DNA from: an uncultured Tenacibaculum sp.
Lineage (GTDB): Bacteria > Bacteroidota > Bacteroidia > Flavobacteriales > Flavobacteriaceae
Assembly: GCA_947498055.1 (NCBI GenBank)
Contig: CANMJA010000005.1
Coordinates: 1-64,000 of the forward strand
Reading direction: 5' to 3'
DNA: 64,000 bases
Shown: positions 25,409 to 35,764 of the stretch, piece after piece
Position numbering within the stretch: the stretch's first letter is position 1
Layout: every line of letters begins with the position of its first letter
Notes under the pieces: generated by a model
Seen by the model: only the letters and a program-made list of their open reading frames with translations
The model's database searches: none
What the model was told of the DNA's origin: nothing
Program-made: the position numbers and the translations under genes

Positions 25409-28400
25409 TTGAAAGAAAATTTTCTTAATAGGTATATAACAGCACTTACATTAATGGTAAGTGTTGTCTTGTTTGCTCAAAAAACAAAAGATAAAAAAAC
25501 AGAAGTTCAAAAAAAGGATACTGTTATTCCTTTAAAGTATAACTTTAATGCTAATCAAAAAGGAAACTTATATCTTAATAGCCCTGTAAAGAAAATAGTA
25601 AGCTACGATAAATCAATTAATAAGTTTGTTATTATTGAAAAAATAGGAGATTTTACCATAGGAACTCCTATTTATTTAACGCCGAAGGAGTACGATAAAT
25701 ATCGTTTAAGAAATGATATAAGAAGTTACTTCAAACAAAAAGTAGATGCTACAAACCCCAATAAAAAAGGACAAGAAAAAGAACGTAGAAATTTATTGCC
25801 TAAGTATTATGTAAATTCTAAGTTTTTTGAATCTATTTTTGGAGGAAGTGAAGTAGAAGTAATTCCTAGCGGACAAATAAGTATAAAGTTAGGAGGAATG
25901 TTTCAGAATACAGAAAATCCGCAAATTTCTGTAGAAAATCAAAGTGGCTTTACTTTTGATTTCGATCAGCAAATTAGCGCAAGTATTCAAGCAAAAGTAG
26001 GAACTAGATTAAGAGTAACAGCAAATTACGACACACAATCTACTTTCGATTTTCAAAATATTATTAAATTAGAATATACGCCTACGGAAGACGATATTAT
26101 TCAAAAGATAGATGCAGGTAATGTAAGTTTACCAATAAAGAATTCACTAATTAGTGGGGCACAAGCTTTATTTGGTGTTCGAGCCGACCTTCAATTTGGA
26201 AAAACAACTATTAGAACAGCTTTTTCACAACAAAACTCTCAAGCAAAAACAGTAACGGCAGAAGGAGGGGCAGTAGTGCAACCTTTTGAATTAAGAGTTA
26301 CCGATTATGATAATGATCGACATTTCTTTTTATCTCAGTTTTTTAGAGAAAACTACAAGAATGCATTAAGAAACTATCCACTAATAAGTAGTCCAATTAA
26401 TATTAATAGAATAGAAATTTGGGTAACTAATAGAAATCAGAATGTAACCGATTTTAGAAGTATTGTTGCTTTTGCAGATATTGGAGAATCGAAATTAGAA
26501 GATATGGTAAGTGCTAACTTATCTTCGGGTACTGCTGTAGAAGATTATGTAAGTGTAGTTCCCAATCCAATTTCTGTACAAAATAAAAACTTACCTTATA
26601 ATGGCGTAAATAATTTAAATGATTTATTAATAAGTGCAGGAGGAATTAGAAATGTAGCTAGTATTAATAATACAGTGCCTTCACAAATGATTCAAGGTAG
26701 AGATTATTCTTATTTACAAAATGCAAGAAAATTACAACCCAATGAATATACATTGCACCCTCAATTAGGATTTATTTCTTTAAACAGAAGATTAAACGAT
26801 GGAGAAGTATTAGGGGTTGCTTATGAATATACAGTGGTTGGTGCACAGCAAAGCGGAGGTGCGGTAAATGAAACTATTTTTAAAGTAGGAGAGTTTTCTA
26901 ACGACGGTATAAATGCACCTGCAAATATTGCTGTAAAATTATTAAGAAGTGAAATTTTAACAACCAGAAGAGCAGTACCAAATAGTTCTGAGCCTTTTCC
27001 TACTTGGCGCTTAATGATGAAAAATGTATATGCAATAGGAGGAGCTCCTTTACGTCAAGAAGGTTTTCGTTTCGAACTTTTGTATAGAGATGATGAAACG
27101 GGAGTTTTACAAAACACCTTACAAAAAGCAGCACAAGTAAATTTACGAGATAGAACATTAATAAATCTTTTAAATGTAGATAAGCTAGATCAAAGTCAAT
27201 TTAAAGTAGATAATGGAGATGGTTTTTTCGATTATGTAGAAGGAATTACAGTAAATTCTGCTAGAGGATTAATTTATTTTCCACAAGCAGAACCGTTTGG
27301 GGAAGATTTACGGGATGAAATTACAGATGCAGCAGATAGGGATAAGTTTTTGTTTGAAGATTTATATTTAACAACAAAAATTCAAGCTAAAAACGAATTT
27401 CAAGATAAAGATAAATTCTTTTTAAAAGGATATTATAAGTCGGACGCAAGTAGAGGAATTTCTTTAGGAGCATTTAATATTCCTAGAGGATCTGTTAATG
27501 TTACTGCAGGAGGTAGAAGGTTAGTAGAAGGAGTAGATTATGTGGTAGATTATCAATTAGGAAGAGTACAAATTTTAGATCCAGGTTTAGAAGCATCTGG
27601 TGTGCCAATTAATGCATCTGTAGAAAATAATACCTTCTTTAATCAGCAAAGAAAAACATTTTTTGGAGTAGATGTAGAACATAAAATTAATGAAAACTTT
27701 ATTATTGGAGGTACTTTTTTAAATGTAAGTGAACAACCAATTACACCAAAAATTAATTTTGGAGCCGAGCCTATAGATAATGTAATGTTAGGTTTAAATA
27801 TAGATTTTTCATCAGAAGTTCCTTATTTAACAAAGCTAGCAAATAAATTACCTTTTGTAGAAACGGAGGCACCTTCTAATATATCGGTAAGAGCAGATAT
27901 GGCTTATTTACTGCCAGGATCACCAAGTGGAATTGATGTAAATGGGGCTGCCACTTCGTATTTAGATGATTTTGAAGCTACTCAAATACCTATAAATTTA
28001 ACATCGCCACAACAATGGGCACTAGCAAGTACACCCATAGGAAATGGTACCGTTGATCCGTTTAATGGAGAATCACAAAATTTAGATTATAATTTTAGAA
28101 GAGGTAAATTAGCTTGGTATAGTGTAGATCAATTATTTTATTCTAGAGGAAATAACAGACCTTCTAATATTAATGATATTGAACTTTCTAGGAATGAAGT
28201 AAGACAAATTAGCTTTTCAGAATTATTTCCTAATACCGATTTAGACATTACGCAATTAAATTTAGTGAGAACATTAGATTTAGCATATTACCCTAATGAA
28301 AGAGGTCCTTATAATTTTGATACAGCAGGAGCAAATGCAGAAGATCAATGGGGTGGAATAATGCGTGCTTTAACAACAACAAACAATTTTGAACAAGCAA

Positions 28401-31400
28401 ATGTAGAGTATATTCAGTTTTGGTTGATGGATCCTTATGAGGGATATTCAATTACCCAAGAAGAAGGTTTACCAGCGGGTATAGACCCTCAAAGTTCTGT
28501 AAATCACGGAAAGTTATTTCTTAATTTAGGAAATATTTCTGAAGACATTTTAAGAGATTCACAAAAGCAATTTGAAAATGGACTTTCTACAACACAGAAT
28601 CCTGGTCCAGAGGTGGAAACTATTTGGGGTACAGTACCAAGAAATCCTTCTATCTTGTATGCTTTTAGTAATGATATTGATGAAAGAGCACAGCAAGATG
28701 TTGGTTTAGACGGATTAAATGATACAGAAGAATTAGAAAAAATTGTAGAAAATATACCTAGCGTTACTAGTATAGAACAAGCCAGAAACCTGTTTGGAGA
28801 AGATCCTGCTGGAGATAATTTTCAGTTTTTTAGAGGAGGAGAGTTAGATGGAATAAATGCATCGGTTTTAACACGTTATAAAAACTTTAATGGAACACAA
28901 GGAAATTCACCAACCATAGATCAATCCAATGAAGATTTTCCTACTTCTTCTTCTACATATCCAGATACGGAAGATTTGAATAGAGATCAAACAATGAATC
29001 CTGTAAGTGCCTATTTTGAGTATGAGATTTCTTTGAAAAAAAATGATTTACCTTCAGACGTTGAAGATTTAAGGTCTAGAACAGATAAAAACCATATTGT
29101 AGATGTAAAATCAGAAGCTATTACATTACCAAATGGAGAAACTAGAGCAACGAGATGGTATCAATTTAGAATTCCTGTTAGAAACGGATTTTCACAAGCA
29201 GTTGGAGGAATAACAGATTTTAATAGTATTCGTTTTATGCGTATGTATCTTACGCAGTTTAGAATGCCAGTAGTATTACGTTTTGCAGAATTAGAACTGG
29301 TTCGTGGAGATTGGAGACGTTATACAAGAACTTTAGACCCAACAATTCCTGAAGATGATTTAAATAATATCGATTTAAATAATTTTGAAGTAGGAGTAGT
29401 AAGTATAGAGCAAAATGATGATCGATATGAGTTACCTCCTGGTATTCCAAGAGAACAACTACAAGGAACGAATAGAATTCAAAGACAAAACGAGCAGTCA
29501 TCTACTATAAAAGTTACCAATTTAGAGCCAAATAAAACAAGAGCAATTTTTAAGAATATTAGTATTGACTTACGACGTTATAAAAACCTGCGTATGTTTT
29601 TACATGCAGAAGAAATTGGAGCGGCAGCTTTGACTACCGGTGAGGTAGCAGGAGTTATTCGATTAGGTACCGATTTGAATGATAATTATTACGAAATAGA
29701 AAAACCACTAAGTGTTTCTACATCCTCTTCATCTTCTATAGATGTATGGCCAGTAGAAAATAACTTAGAAGTACCATTAGAAGAATTAGCATTGTTAAAA
29801 TTAACCAGAGATGGAACAGGAGGAGTGAGTGCAACAGATATTTTTTCTGGAACTACCTCTAACGGGTTAAATATTAGAGTAAAAGGTAACCCAACACTGG
29901 CTCAAATTAGAACGGTAATGTTAGGAGTTAAAAATAATGCAGCTACGGAAAAAAGTGCAGAAGTTTGGTTTAACGAATTAAGAGCCGTTGGTTTTGATAA
30001 TAAAGGAGGTTGGGCTGCTGTGTTAAATGCAGATGCAAATTTTGCAGATGTTGCAGATGTTTCTTTAGCTGGTAGAATTTCTACTGTTGGTTTTGGAAAT
30101 GTAGATCAAAGAGTACAAGAAAGAAGTTTAGAAGAAGCGAAACAATATAGTGTAGCAACCAATGTTCAGTTAGGAAAAATGATGCCAAAAAATTGGCATT
30201 TACAAGTTCCCATGAATTATAGTTATGGTGAAGAGTTTATAGACCCTAAATTCGATCCTCAATCGCAAGATATTGTATTGTCAACAGCAAAAGATTTTCT
30301 TGAAAATGCCCCTTCAAGTACAGCAAGAGACAAGGCATTAGAAAACATTAATAATGCGCAAGATTATACTAGAAGAAAAAGTATTAGTTTTATTAATGTA
30401 AAAAAGAATAGAAATCCGAAAAGTGAAAAGAAACCTAAATTTTATGATGTAGAGAATGTTTCACTGTCTTATTCCTTTAATGAAGAATTTCATAAAGATT
30501 ATAATATTCAGCGATTTGTAAATCAAAATGTAATGGCTGGAGCTAGTTATAATTTTAGTTTTGCTCCTTTTGTAATAGAACCTTTCAAGAAATCAGAAAA
30601 AATGAAAGGTAAATATTGGAAATTTATCAGAGATTTAAACTTTAATCCTGTTCCAAAATCATTAGCCGTTAATTCTAGAATTAATAGAAACTATAATTTA
30701 CAACAATCTAGGAATTTAATTGCTGGATTAACTGCTCAACCAGAATTAGTACAACGAAGATTTTTATTTGATTGGGATTATGCACTTGCCTTTGATTTAA
30801 CAAAGTCATTACAATTAAACTTTAATGCAACCAATAATTATATTTATGATAGTTTTGGTAGCGATGAAGAGTTAGAGATTTTTGATAAGTTTTTTGCTTT
30901 TGGACGTCGTAATCAATATCACCAAACATTAAATGCTACTTATAAATTACCAATTAATAAACTTCCTTACCTAAATTTTATTACTTCAGATTATGGATAT
31001 ACTGCTGATTTTGATTGGCAAGCTTCCTCAAGAAGTACTATTACAGAAACAGATGCTTTAGGAAATACGTTTGATGTAAGTATAGAGGATAAGGTTGGAA
31101 ATATGATTCAGAATTCTAACAAGCATAATGTAAGTGCAACTATCGATTTTAAACGTTTTTATAAGACCATAGGTTTAGATAAGTTATTATTAAAAAAGGC
31201 TAAAAAAGGAAAAACTAAAAAAGGAGGAGTTGCCTTAAAAGCTAAAAAGCAAGTAGCCAAAAAATTCAAGTTAAAGAAGAATGCATCTTTTGGGAAAAAA
31301 TTATTAAAAGGAACTTATGATGTATTAACTTCTATAAAAAGAGCAAAAATCAACTATTCAGAAGAAAATGGTACTTTATTGCAAGGGTTTAGACCAACTG

Positions 31401-32656
31401 CTGGTTTTTTAGGTAGAAATAGTTACAATGGAAGTTTAGCGCCTACACTTGGATTTGTTTTTGGAAGTCAGACAGAAATTTTAAGAGAAGCAATTAGTAA
31501 TGGATGGATAGTTACTAGAGGAGAAAATGAGGAATACTTTAATAAAAACTATGGAAGAACTCAAGCAAATAAACTAGATTATAATATTTCTATAAAACCT
31601 TTTAAAGATTTAACAATAGATTTAAGAGGAAATAGAACAAAAACTTCCAATTTAACACAGCAATTAGATGTTATTGATTTTGGAAATAATGATATAAGAC
31701 AAAATCAAGATCTTTTAGGTTTTCAAACAGGTAATTTTAACATCAGTCATTTTATGTTAGGTACAATGTTTACTGATGGAGATGTATTATATAATCGATT
31801 TATAGGGTATCGTAGATTGATTTCTGGTAGATTAGAGACGCAATTACAACCAAATGGAATTTTTAGTAGCTTTAGAAAAGAAGGTCAACAAGCAATGTTA
31901 CCAGCTTTCTTAGCTGCTTACTCAGGTATCAATCCAAATTCAATAGATAAAGGAATCTTTAGAAATATACCAATTCCTAACTGGACAATGAGATATAATG
32001 GATTAATGAAATTTAAATGGTTTAAGAAAAGATTTTCTTCTTTTACTTTATCTCATAGTTATAAATCATCGTATAGTATCCTAAATTTCACGAACAATTT
32101 ACAGTATGATTCTAGTGATCTAAGTTTAACAAATAGTTCGGGGAATTATCAACCAGAATTATTAATTTCGTCGGCAACATTAGTAGATGAATTTTCGCCT
32201 TTAATAAAAGTAGATATGAAAATGCGTAATTCATTTTCATTAAGAGGAGAGATAAAAAAAGATAGAAGTTTAACGTTAAATTTTAACAACAATACATTAA
32301 CTGATATCAAAGGAACTGAATACGTAATAGGTTTAGGATATAGAATTAAAGATGTTAAGTTTAAAACTCAAATTACTGGAAAGAAAGAAACCCTAAAAGG
32401 AGATATTAATTTTAGAGCAGATGTTTCTTTACGAGATAATTTAACACTTATAAGATCTATAGATGAACAAAATAATCAAATAACAGGAGGAGAAAGATTA
32501 TTTGGAGTTAAGTTTTTAGCGGATTATAATTTAAATAAAAATTTAACGGTTTCATTTTATTATAATCATAATACGTTTAATTACGCAATATCTACTAACT
32601 TTCCAAGACAGTCTATTAATGGAGGGTTTAACTTAGTATATAACTTAGGAAATTAA
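25409..32656 (+). CDS. sprA: SprA, type IX secretion / gliding motility translocon
   Basis: 2415 residues, the typical giant size of SprA/Sov. SprA forms the very large outer-membrane beta-barrel through which type IX secretion cargo and gliding adhesins pass. The TTG start, 5 bp after ruvA, gives a signal peptide (ITALTLMVSVVLFAQ). The body consists of alternating beta-strands with conserved SprA segments such as VRADMAYLLPGSPSG followed by SYLDDFE. A short Lys-rich insertion (KKAKKGKTKKGG) occurs near residue 1930. The C-terminus ends in beta-strands. The gene marks the organism as a Bacteroidota with a type IX system. Confidence 0.95.
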   Translation: MKENFLNRYITALTLMVSVVLFAQKTKDKKTEVQKKDTVIPLKYNFNANQKGNLYLNSPVKKIVSYDKSINKFVIIEKIGDFTIGTPIYLTPKEYDKYRLRNDIRSYFKQKVDATNPNKKGQEKERRNLLPKYYVNSKFFESIFGGSEVEVIPSGQISIKLGGMFQNTENPQISVENQSGFTFDFDQQISASIQAKVGTRLRVTANYDTQSTFDFQNIIKLEYTPTEDDIIQKIDAGNVSLPIKNSLISGAQALFGVRADLQFGKTTIRTAFSQQNSQAKTVTAEGGAVVQPFELRVTDYDNDRHFFLSQFFRENYKNALRNYPLISSPININRIEIWVTNRNQNVTDFRSIVAFADIGESKLEDMVSANLSSGTAVEDYVSVVPNPISVQNKNLPYNGVNNLNDLLISAGGIRNVASINNTVPSQMIQGRDYSYLQNARKLQPNEYTLHPQLGFISLNRRLNDGEVLGVAYEYTVVGAQQSGGAVNETIFKVGEFSNDGINAPANIAVKLLRSEILTTRRAVPNSSEPFPTWRLMMKNVYAIGGAPLRQEGFRFELLYRDDETGVLQNTLQKAAQVNLRDRTLINLLNVDKLDQSQFKVDNGDGFFDYVEGITVNSARGLIYFPQAEPFGEDLRDEITDAADRDKFLFEDLYLTTKIQAKNEFQDKDKFFLKGYYKSDASRGISLGAFNIPRGSVNVTAGGRRLVEGVDYVVDYQLGRVQILDPGLEASGVPINASVENNTFFNQQRKTFFGVDVEHKINENFIIGGTFLNVSEQPITPKINFGAEPIDNVMLGLNIDFSSEVPYLTKLANKLPFVETEAPSNISVRADMAYLLPGSPSGIDVNGAATSYLDDFEATQIPINLTSPQQWALASTPIGNGTVDPFNGESQNLDYNFRRGKLAWYSVDQLFYSRGNNRPSNINDIELSRNEVRQISFSELFPNTDLDITQLNLVRTLDLAYYPNERGPYNFDTAGANAEDQWGGIMRALTTTNNFEQANVEYIQFWLMDPYEGYSITQEEGLPAGIDPQSSVNHGKLFLNLGNISEDILRDSQKQFENGLSTTQNPGPEVETIWGTVPRNPSILYAFSNDIDERAQQDVGLDGLNDTEELEKIVENIPSVTSIEQARNLFGEDPAGDNFQFFRGGELDGINASVLTRYKNFNGTQGNSPTIDQSNEDFPTSSSTYPDTEDLNRDQTMNPVSAYFEYEISLKKNDLPSDVEDLRSRTDKNHIVDVKSEAITLPNGETRATRWYQFRIPVRNGFSQAVGGITDFNSIRFMRMYLTQFRMPVVLRFAELELVRGDWRRYTRTLDPTIPEDDLNNIDLNNFEVGVVSIEQNDDRYELPPGIPREQLQGTNRIQRQNEQSSTIKVTNLEPNKTRAIFKNISIDLRRYKNLRMFLHAEEIGAAALTTGEVAGVIRLGTDLNDNYYEIEKPLSVSTSSSSSIDVWPVENNLEVPLEELALLKLTRDGTGGVSATDIFSGTTSNGLNIRVKGNPTLAQIRTVMLGVKNNAATEKSAEVWFNELRAVGFDNKGGWAAVLNADANFADVADVSLAGRISTVGFGNVDQRVQERSLEEAKQYSVATNVQLGKMMPKNWHLQVPMNYSYGEEFIDPKFDPQSQDIVLSTAKDFLENAPSSTARDKALENINNAQDYTRRKSISFINVKKNRNPKSEKKPKFYDVENVSLSYSFNEEFHKDYNIQRFVNQNVMAGASYNFSFAPFVIEPFKKSEKMKGKYWKFIRDLNFNPVPKSLAVNSRINRNYNLQQSRNLIAGLTAQPELVQRRFLFDWDYALAFDLTKSLQLNFNATNNYIYDSFGSDEELEIFDKFFAFGRRNQYHQTLNATYKLPINKLPYLNFITSDYGYTADFDWQASSRSTITETDALGNTFDVSIEDKVGNMIQNSNKHNVSATIDFKRFYKTIGLDKLLLKKAKKGKTKKGGVALKAKKQVAKKFKLKKNASFGKKLLKGTYDVLTSIKRAKINYSEENGTLLQGFRPTAGFLGRNSYNGSLAPTLGFVFGSQTEILREAISNGWIVTRGENEEYFNKNYGRTQANKLDYNISIKPFKDLTIDLRGNRTKTSNLTQQLDVIDFGNNDIRQNQDLLGFQTGNFNISHFMLGTMFTDGDVLYNRFIGYRRLISGRLETQLQPNGIFSSFRKEGQQAMLPAFLAAYSGINPNSIDKGIFRNIPIPNWTMRYNGLMKFKWFKKRFSSFTLSHSYKSSYSILNFTNNLQYDSSDLSLTNSSGNYQPELLISSATLVDEFSPLIKVDMKMRNSFSLRGEIKKDRSLTLNFNNNTLTDIKGTEYVIGLGYRIKDVKFKTQITGKKETLKGDINFRADVSLRDNLTLIRSIDEQNNQITGGERLFGVKFLADYNLNKNLTVSFYYNHNTFNYAISTNFPRQSINGGFNLVYNLGN

Positions 32657-32682
32657 AAATAAATAATATAAATAAAATTACA

Positions 32683-33063
32683 ATGAATATTCCAGCTGAA
32701 TTAAAATACACTAAAGATCACGAGTGGATTAAAATAGAAGGAGATATAGCTACTATAGGAATTACAGATTTTGCTCAGAGTGAGTTAGGAGACATCGTTT
32801 ATGTAGATGTAGATACTTTAGATGACACTGTAGAAATAAACGAAGTTTTTGGTTCTGTAGAAGCTGTAAAAACAGTATCAGATTTATTTATGCCTTTAAA
32901 AGGTGAAGTAATAGAGTTTAATGAAAAATTAGAAGACGAACCAGAATTAGTAAACTCTGATCCTTATGGAGAAGGTTGGATGATTAAAGTTCAGGTATCA
33001 GATACTACACAAACAGAGAATTTAATAGATGCTGAAGCTTATAAAAAGCTTATTGAAGGATAA
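32683..33063 (+). CDS. gcvH: Glycine cleavage system H protein
   Basis: 126 residues. H protein carries the aminomethyl group on a lipoyl arm between the P, T and L proteins. The lipoylated Lys is K63 in GSVEAVKTVSDL, and the family signatures HEWIKIEGDIATIGITDFAQ and YGEGWMIKV flank it. It follows sprA by 26 bp, and its end overlaps the VanZ-like gene by 35 bp. Confidence 0.96.
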   Translation: MNIPAELKYTKDHEWIKIEGDIATIGITDFAQSELGDIVYVDVDTLDDTVEINEVFGSVEAVKTVSDLFMPLKGEVIEFNEKLEDEPELVNSDPYGEGWMIKVQVSDTTQTENLIDAEAYKKLIEG

Positions 33064-33412
33064 AACAATTTATTTAGCAATTACTATAACAATAATAATT
33101 GCTATTTTAAGCTTAATAAAAATAGGAAAACAGCCTTTTGATGTTGATTTTAAATACCTAGATAAGTTAGAACATGCAACGGCATATTTAGTACTTACTT
33201 TTTTATGGCTATTTGCTTTTAAAAAAGAGAGTAAAATTAAATATCTTATACTTGTATTATGTATTTTTTTTGGCGTTTTAATGGAGTTTTTACAATCTTA
33301 TTTAACAAATTATAGAACATTTGATTATATAGACATGGTTGCAAATGCTTTAGGGGTTTTAATTGCTTATCTTTTATTTGTTTTAATAAAAAAAAGTGAA
33401 GCAATATGTTAA
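33029..33412 (+). CDS. VanZ-like membrane protein
   Basis: 127 residues with four predicted membrane helices (about 12-30, 51-65, 70-86, 105-122). The pattern DKLEHATAYLVLTFLW followed by MEFLQSYLTNYRTFDYIDMVANALG is that of VanZ-like proteins (HxxxY, E-x-x-Q, D-x-x-x-N). VanZ proteins confer low-level teicoplanin resistance in some Gram-positives; in flavobacteria the role is unknown. The ATG lies inside gcvH, giving a 35-bp overlap; no later start would keep the first helix. Confidence 0.8.
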   Translation: MLKLIKSLLKDKTIYLAITITIIIAILSLIKIGKQPFDVDFKYLDKLEHATAYLVLTFLWLFAFKKESKIKYLILVLCIFFGVLMEFLQSYLTNYRTFDYIDMVANALGVLIAYLLFVLIKKSEAIC

Positions 33413-33471
33413 ATACCTTGTGAAAGTTAAAAGAAATTAGTTAAATTAGCAAACTACTAAAAACATTAAGG

Positions 33472-34197
33472 ATGGAAATAAAGAAAAATCCAAAATTTAA
33501 TTTAGAAAACTACAGCAAGTTGTTTATACAACTAGGCCTAGTTTTAGCTTTATTTGTTACTTACATAGCAATAGAGTATAAAACGTTTGATAAAACATAC
33601 GGCGATTTAGGTGTAGCAGATTTAGGATCTGAAGTGGATGAAGAAACTTTAGTAATAAACGCACCACCACCACCACCACCGCCACCAGCTGCACCACCAC
33701 CACCAACTCCTGAAAAGATTGAGGTTGTAGAGGATAAAGAAGAAATTGAAGAAACAATATTAGAATCTACTGAAACGGATGAATCTGAAGCTGTTGAAGT
33801 GGAAGAAATAGAAGAGGCTGTTGAAGAAGAAGAAGTTATTGAAGATGTACCTTTTTCTATTATTGAAGAAGTACCGGTTTTCCCAGGATGTACAGGTACT
33901 AATCAGCAAAAGAAAGATTGTTTAAATAAAAAAATGCGTAAGCATGTACAAAGAAACTTCGATGCTGAATTAGCTAATGAATTAGGTTTAGCTCCTGGAA
34001 AGAAGAGAATTTACGTACAGTTTAAGATTGATAAAGATGGATCTATAACTAGTGTAAATGCAAGAGCACCACATCCTAGATTAAAAAAGGAAGCAATGAG
34101 AATTGCAAAAAAATTACCAAAAATGAAACCTGGTAGACAAAGAGGTAAAGCTGTACGTGTAGGTTATACACTACCGATTACTTTTAATGTAGAATAA
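33472..34197 (+). CDS. TonB-family energy transducer
   Basis: 241 residues. One N-terminal membrane helix (about 18-36) anchors it in the inner membrane. A Pro run (PPPPPPPPAAPPPPTP, about 65-80) and a Glu-rich spacer span the periplasm. The C-terminal domain (about 150-241, FDAELANELGLAPGKKRIYVQFKIDKDGSI...) is the TonB_C fold that contacts TonB-dependent receptors. It ends before a strong terminator at 34221. The next gene is a clear paralogue lacking the Pro run, so the two probably arose by tandem duplication. Confidence 0.9.
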   Translation: MEIKKNPKFNLENYSKLFIQLGLVLALFVTYIAIEYKTFDKTYGDLGVADLGSEVDEETLVINAPPPPPPPPAAPPPPTPEKIEVVEDKEEIEETILESTETDESEAVEVEEIEEAVEEEEVIEDVPFSIIEEVPVFPGCTGTNQQKKDCLNKKMRKHVQRNFDAELANELGLAPGKKRIYVQFKIDKDGSITSVNARAPHPRLKKEAMRIAKKLPKMKPGRQRGKAVRVGYTLPITFNVE

Positions 34198-34220
34198 ATA
34201 ATTTTTACAATATATTTTAA

Positions 34221-34251
34221 AAAAAAGCAGCTTTTAAAGCTGCTTTTTTTT
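34221..34251 (+). terminator. Intrinsic terminator after the first TonB gene
   Basis: AAAAGCAGC / GCTGCTTTT stem around TTTTAAA, followed by TTTTTTTTG. Confidence 0.85.
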
Positions 34252-34301
34252 GTGGCATGTTTTTTGAATGTTTTATATTCTAATTTAAAACTATCAGAAT
34301 T

Positions 34302-35060
34302 ATGAAAAAGCTCAAAAAAAACCCAAAACTACAACTAGAAAAATTTTCAACTATTTTTACGCAACTAGGTTTGGTACTTGTCTTATTTGTTGTTTTCATT
34401 TCCTTAGAGCACGAATCTACGGTTAAAGAAAAAGTCGCTATTAATGAGCCAAGTATAAATATTGTAGATTATCATCCTGCAATACCTATCATTAAAAGAG
34501 AAGTTGAGGTTCAAAAAAGAAAAATTCCTAATAACACAAAAGTTGTTATTTTAGAGGATGTAAAAAAAGTAGATAACGATTTTAAAGAGGCTAAAGAAAA
34601 AGTGATTATTCAGCCTACAGAAGATCCGACTATAGTAGATTCAAATACAAATTTTGGAGAAGTACCTGAGGAAGAAATTATAGATCCTACAGAAGACCCT
34701 AAGCCAATTTCTATTAGATCTGTACAAAAGGCACCAGTTTTTAAAGGATGTGAAGGATTATCGGAAAGAGAAAATAGAGTGTGTTTTGAAAAGAAAATGA
34801 AGAAACTAGTGCAAAGGCATTTCGATACAGAATTGGCAAACGAATTAGGTTTGAGAAGCGGTAAAAAGAGAATTTCTACTCAGTTTGTAATCGATGAAAG
34901 TGGTAATGTAATAGATATTCAAATTAGAGCACCACACCCTAGATTAAAAAAAGAAGCGAACAGAATTATTAATAAGATACCTAAATTTAAACCAGGGTAT
35001 CAAAATGATAAGCCTGCAAAAGTAAGATATACGTTACCTATAAGTTTTATGGTAGAGTAA
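34302..35060 (+). CDS. Second TonB-family energy transducer
   Basis: 252 residues with the same plan as its neighbour. The first 35 residues (KKNPKLQLEKFSTIFTQLGLVLVLFVVFISLEHES) and the C-terminal domain (HFDTELANELGLRSGKKRI ... RYTLPISFMVE) are closely similar. The spacer differs: no poly-Pro run, but repeated PTEDPTIVDS and PTEDPKPIS units. It probably energises a different receptor set or substitutes for the first copy. A terminator lies between the two genes, so they are likely separate transcription units. Confidence 0.88.
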   Translation: MKKLKKNPKLQLEKFSTIFTQLGLVLVLFVVFISLEHESTVKEKVAINEPSINIVDYHPAIPIIKREVEVQKRKIPNNTKVVILEDVKKVDNDFKEAKEKVIIQPTEDPTIVDSNTNFGEVPEEEIIDPTEDPKPISIRSVQKAPVFKGCEGLSERENRVCFEKKMKKLVQRHFDTELANELGLRSGKKRISTQFVIDESGNVIDIQIRAPHPRLKKEANRIINKIPKFKPGYQNDKPAKVRYTLPISFMVE

Positions 35061-35076
35061 AATATCATTGTAATAT

Positions 35077-35120
35077 AAAAATAAGAAACTCAGTTCTTAA
35101 AAACTGAGTTTCTTATTTTT
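35077..35120 (+). terminator. Long terminator hairpin after the second TonB gene
   Basis: A 19-bp perfect stem (AAAAATAAGAAACTCAGTT and its complement) ends six bases before the next ATG. Confidence 0.8.
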
Positions 35121-35125
35121 GTTTT

Positions 35126-35710
35126 ATGAGTACTACTAAGAATTATTTTTCGCACGAATCTACATTTATAGATGCTAATTCTACAATTGGTAAAGGAACT
35201 AAAATATGGCATTTTAGCCATATTATGAAAGATGCAGTAATAGGTGATAATTGTAATTTAGGACAAAATGTAGTAATTTCTCCGAAAGTAGTGTTAGGAA
35301 ACAATGTAAAAGTTCAGAACAATGTATCTATATATACAGGTGTAATTTGTGAAGATGATGTTTTCTTAGGCCCTTCAATGGTTTTTACAAATGTGATTAA
35401 CCCTAGGAGTTTTATAGACAGAAAAGAGGAGTTTAAGGTAACACTTGTTAAAAAAGGAGCAACAATAGGAGCAAATGCGACTATTATTTGTGGCGTAACA
35501 TTAGGAGATTATTGTTTTATAGGTGCAGGAGCAGTAGTTACCAAAGATGTTTTACCTCATGCACTGGTTTTAGGCAATCCTTCTAAACAAGTAGGATGGG
35601 TTAGTGAATTTGGACATAAATTGGATTTTGATGAAGAAGGATTTGCTGTTTGTCCTGAAAGTTTTTCAAGTTATCAATTGAAAAAGAATAAAATAGTGAA
35701 AAAAAAATAG
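35126..35710 (+). CDS. Hexapeptide-repeat N-acetyltransferase (WbpD/WlbB-like)
   Basis: 194 residues forming a left-handed beta-helix: hexapeptide repeats run from about residue 12 to 155 (TKIWHFSHIM, DNCNLGQNVVI, NNVKVQNNVSI, ATIGANATIICGVTLGDYCFIGAGAVVTKDV). The order and the NVINPRSFIDRKEEF insertion match acetyltransferases that act on UDP-3-amino-sugars, such as the UDP-2,3-diacetamido-glucuronate pathway enzymes WbpD/WlbB. It probably serves O-antigen or capsule sugar synthesis. No other sugar-nucleotide gene of that pathway is in the window, so the substrate is inferred. Confidence 0.82.
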   Translation: MSTTKNYFSHESTFIDANSTIGKGTKIWHFSHIMKDAVIGDNCNLGQNVVISPKVVLGNNVKVQNNVSIYTGVICEDDVFLGPSMVFTNVINPRSFIDRKEEFKVTLVKKGATIGANATIICGVTLGDYCFIGAGAVVTKDVLPHALVLGNPSKQVGWVSEFGHKLDFDEEGFAVCPESFSSYQLKKNKIVKKK

Positions 35711-35729
35711 AATAAAATGTTAATTTATT

Positions 35730-35759
35730 TTGGAAAAGAAGTTTTATCTTTTATATTTG
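35730..35759 (+). promoter_or_regulatory. Consensus promoter of a putative small RNA
   Basis: TTG (35730-35732), a 19-bp spacer and TATATTTG (35752-35759) match the Bacteroidota consensus, with no ORF behind it. Confidence 0.7.
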
Positions 35760-35764
35760 CTATG

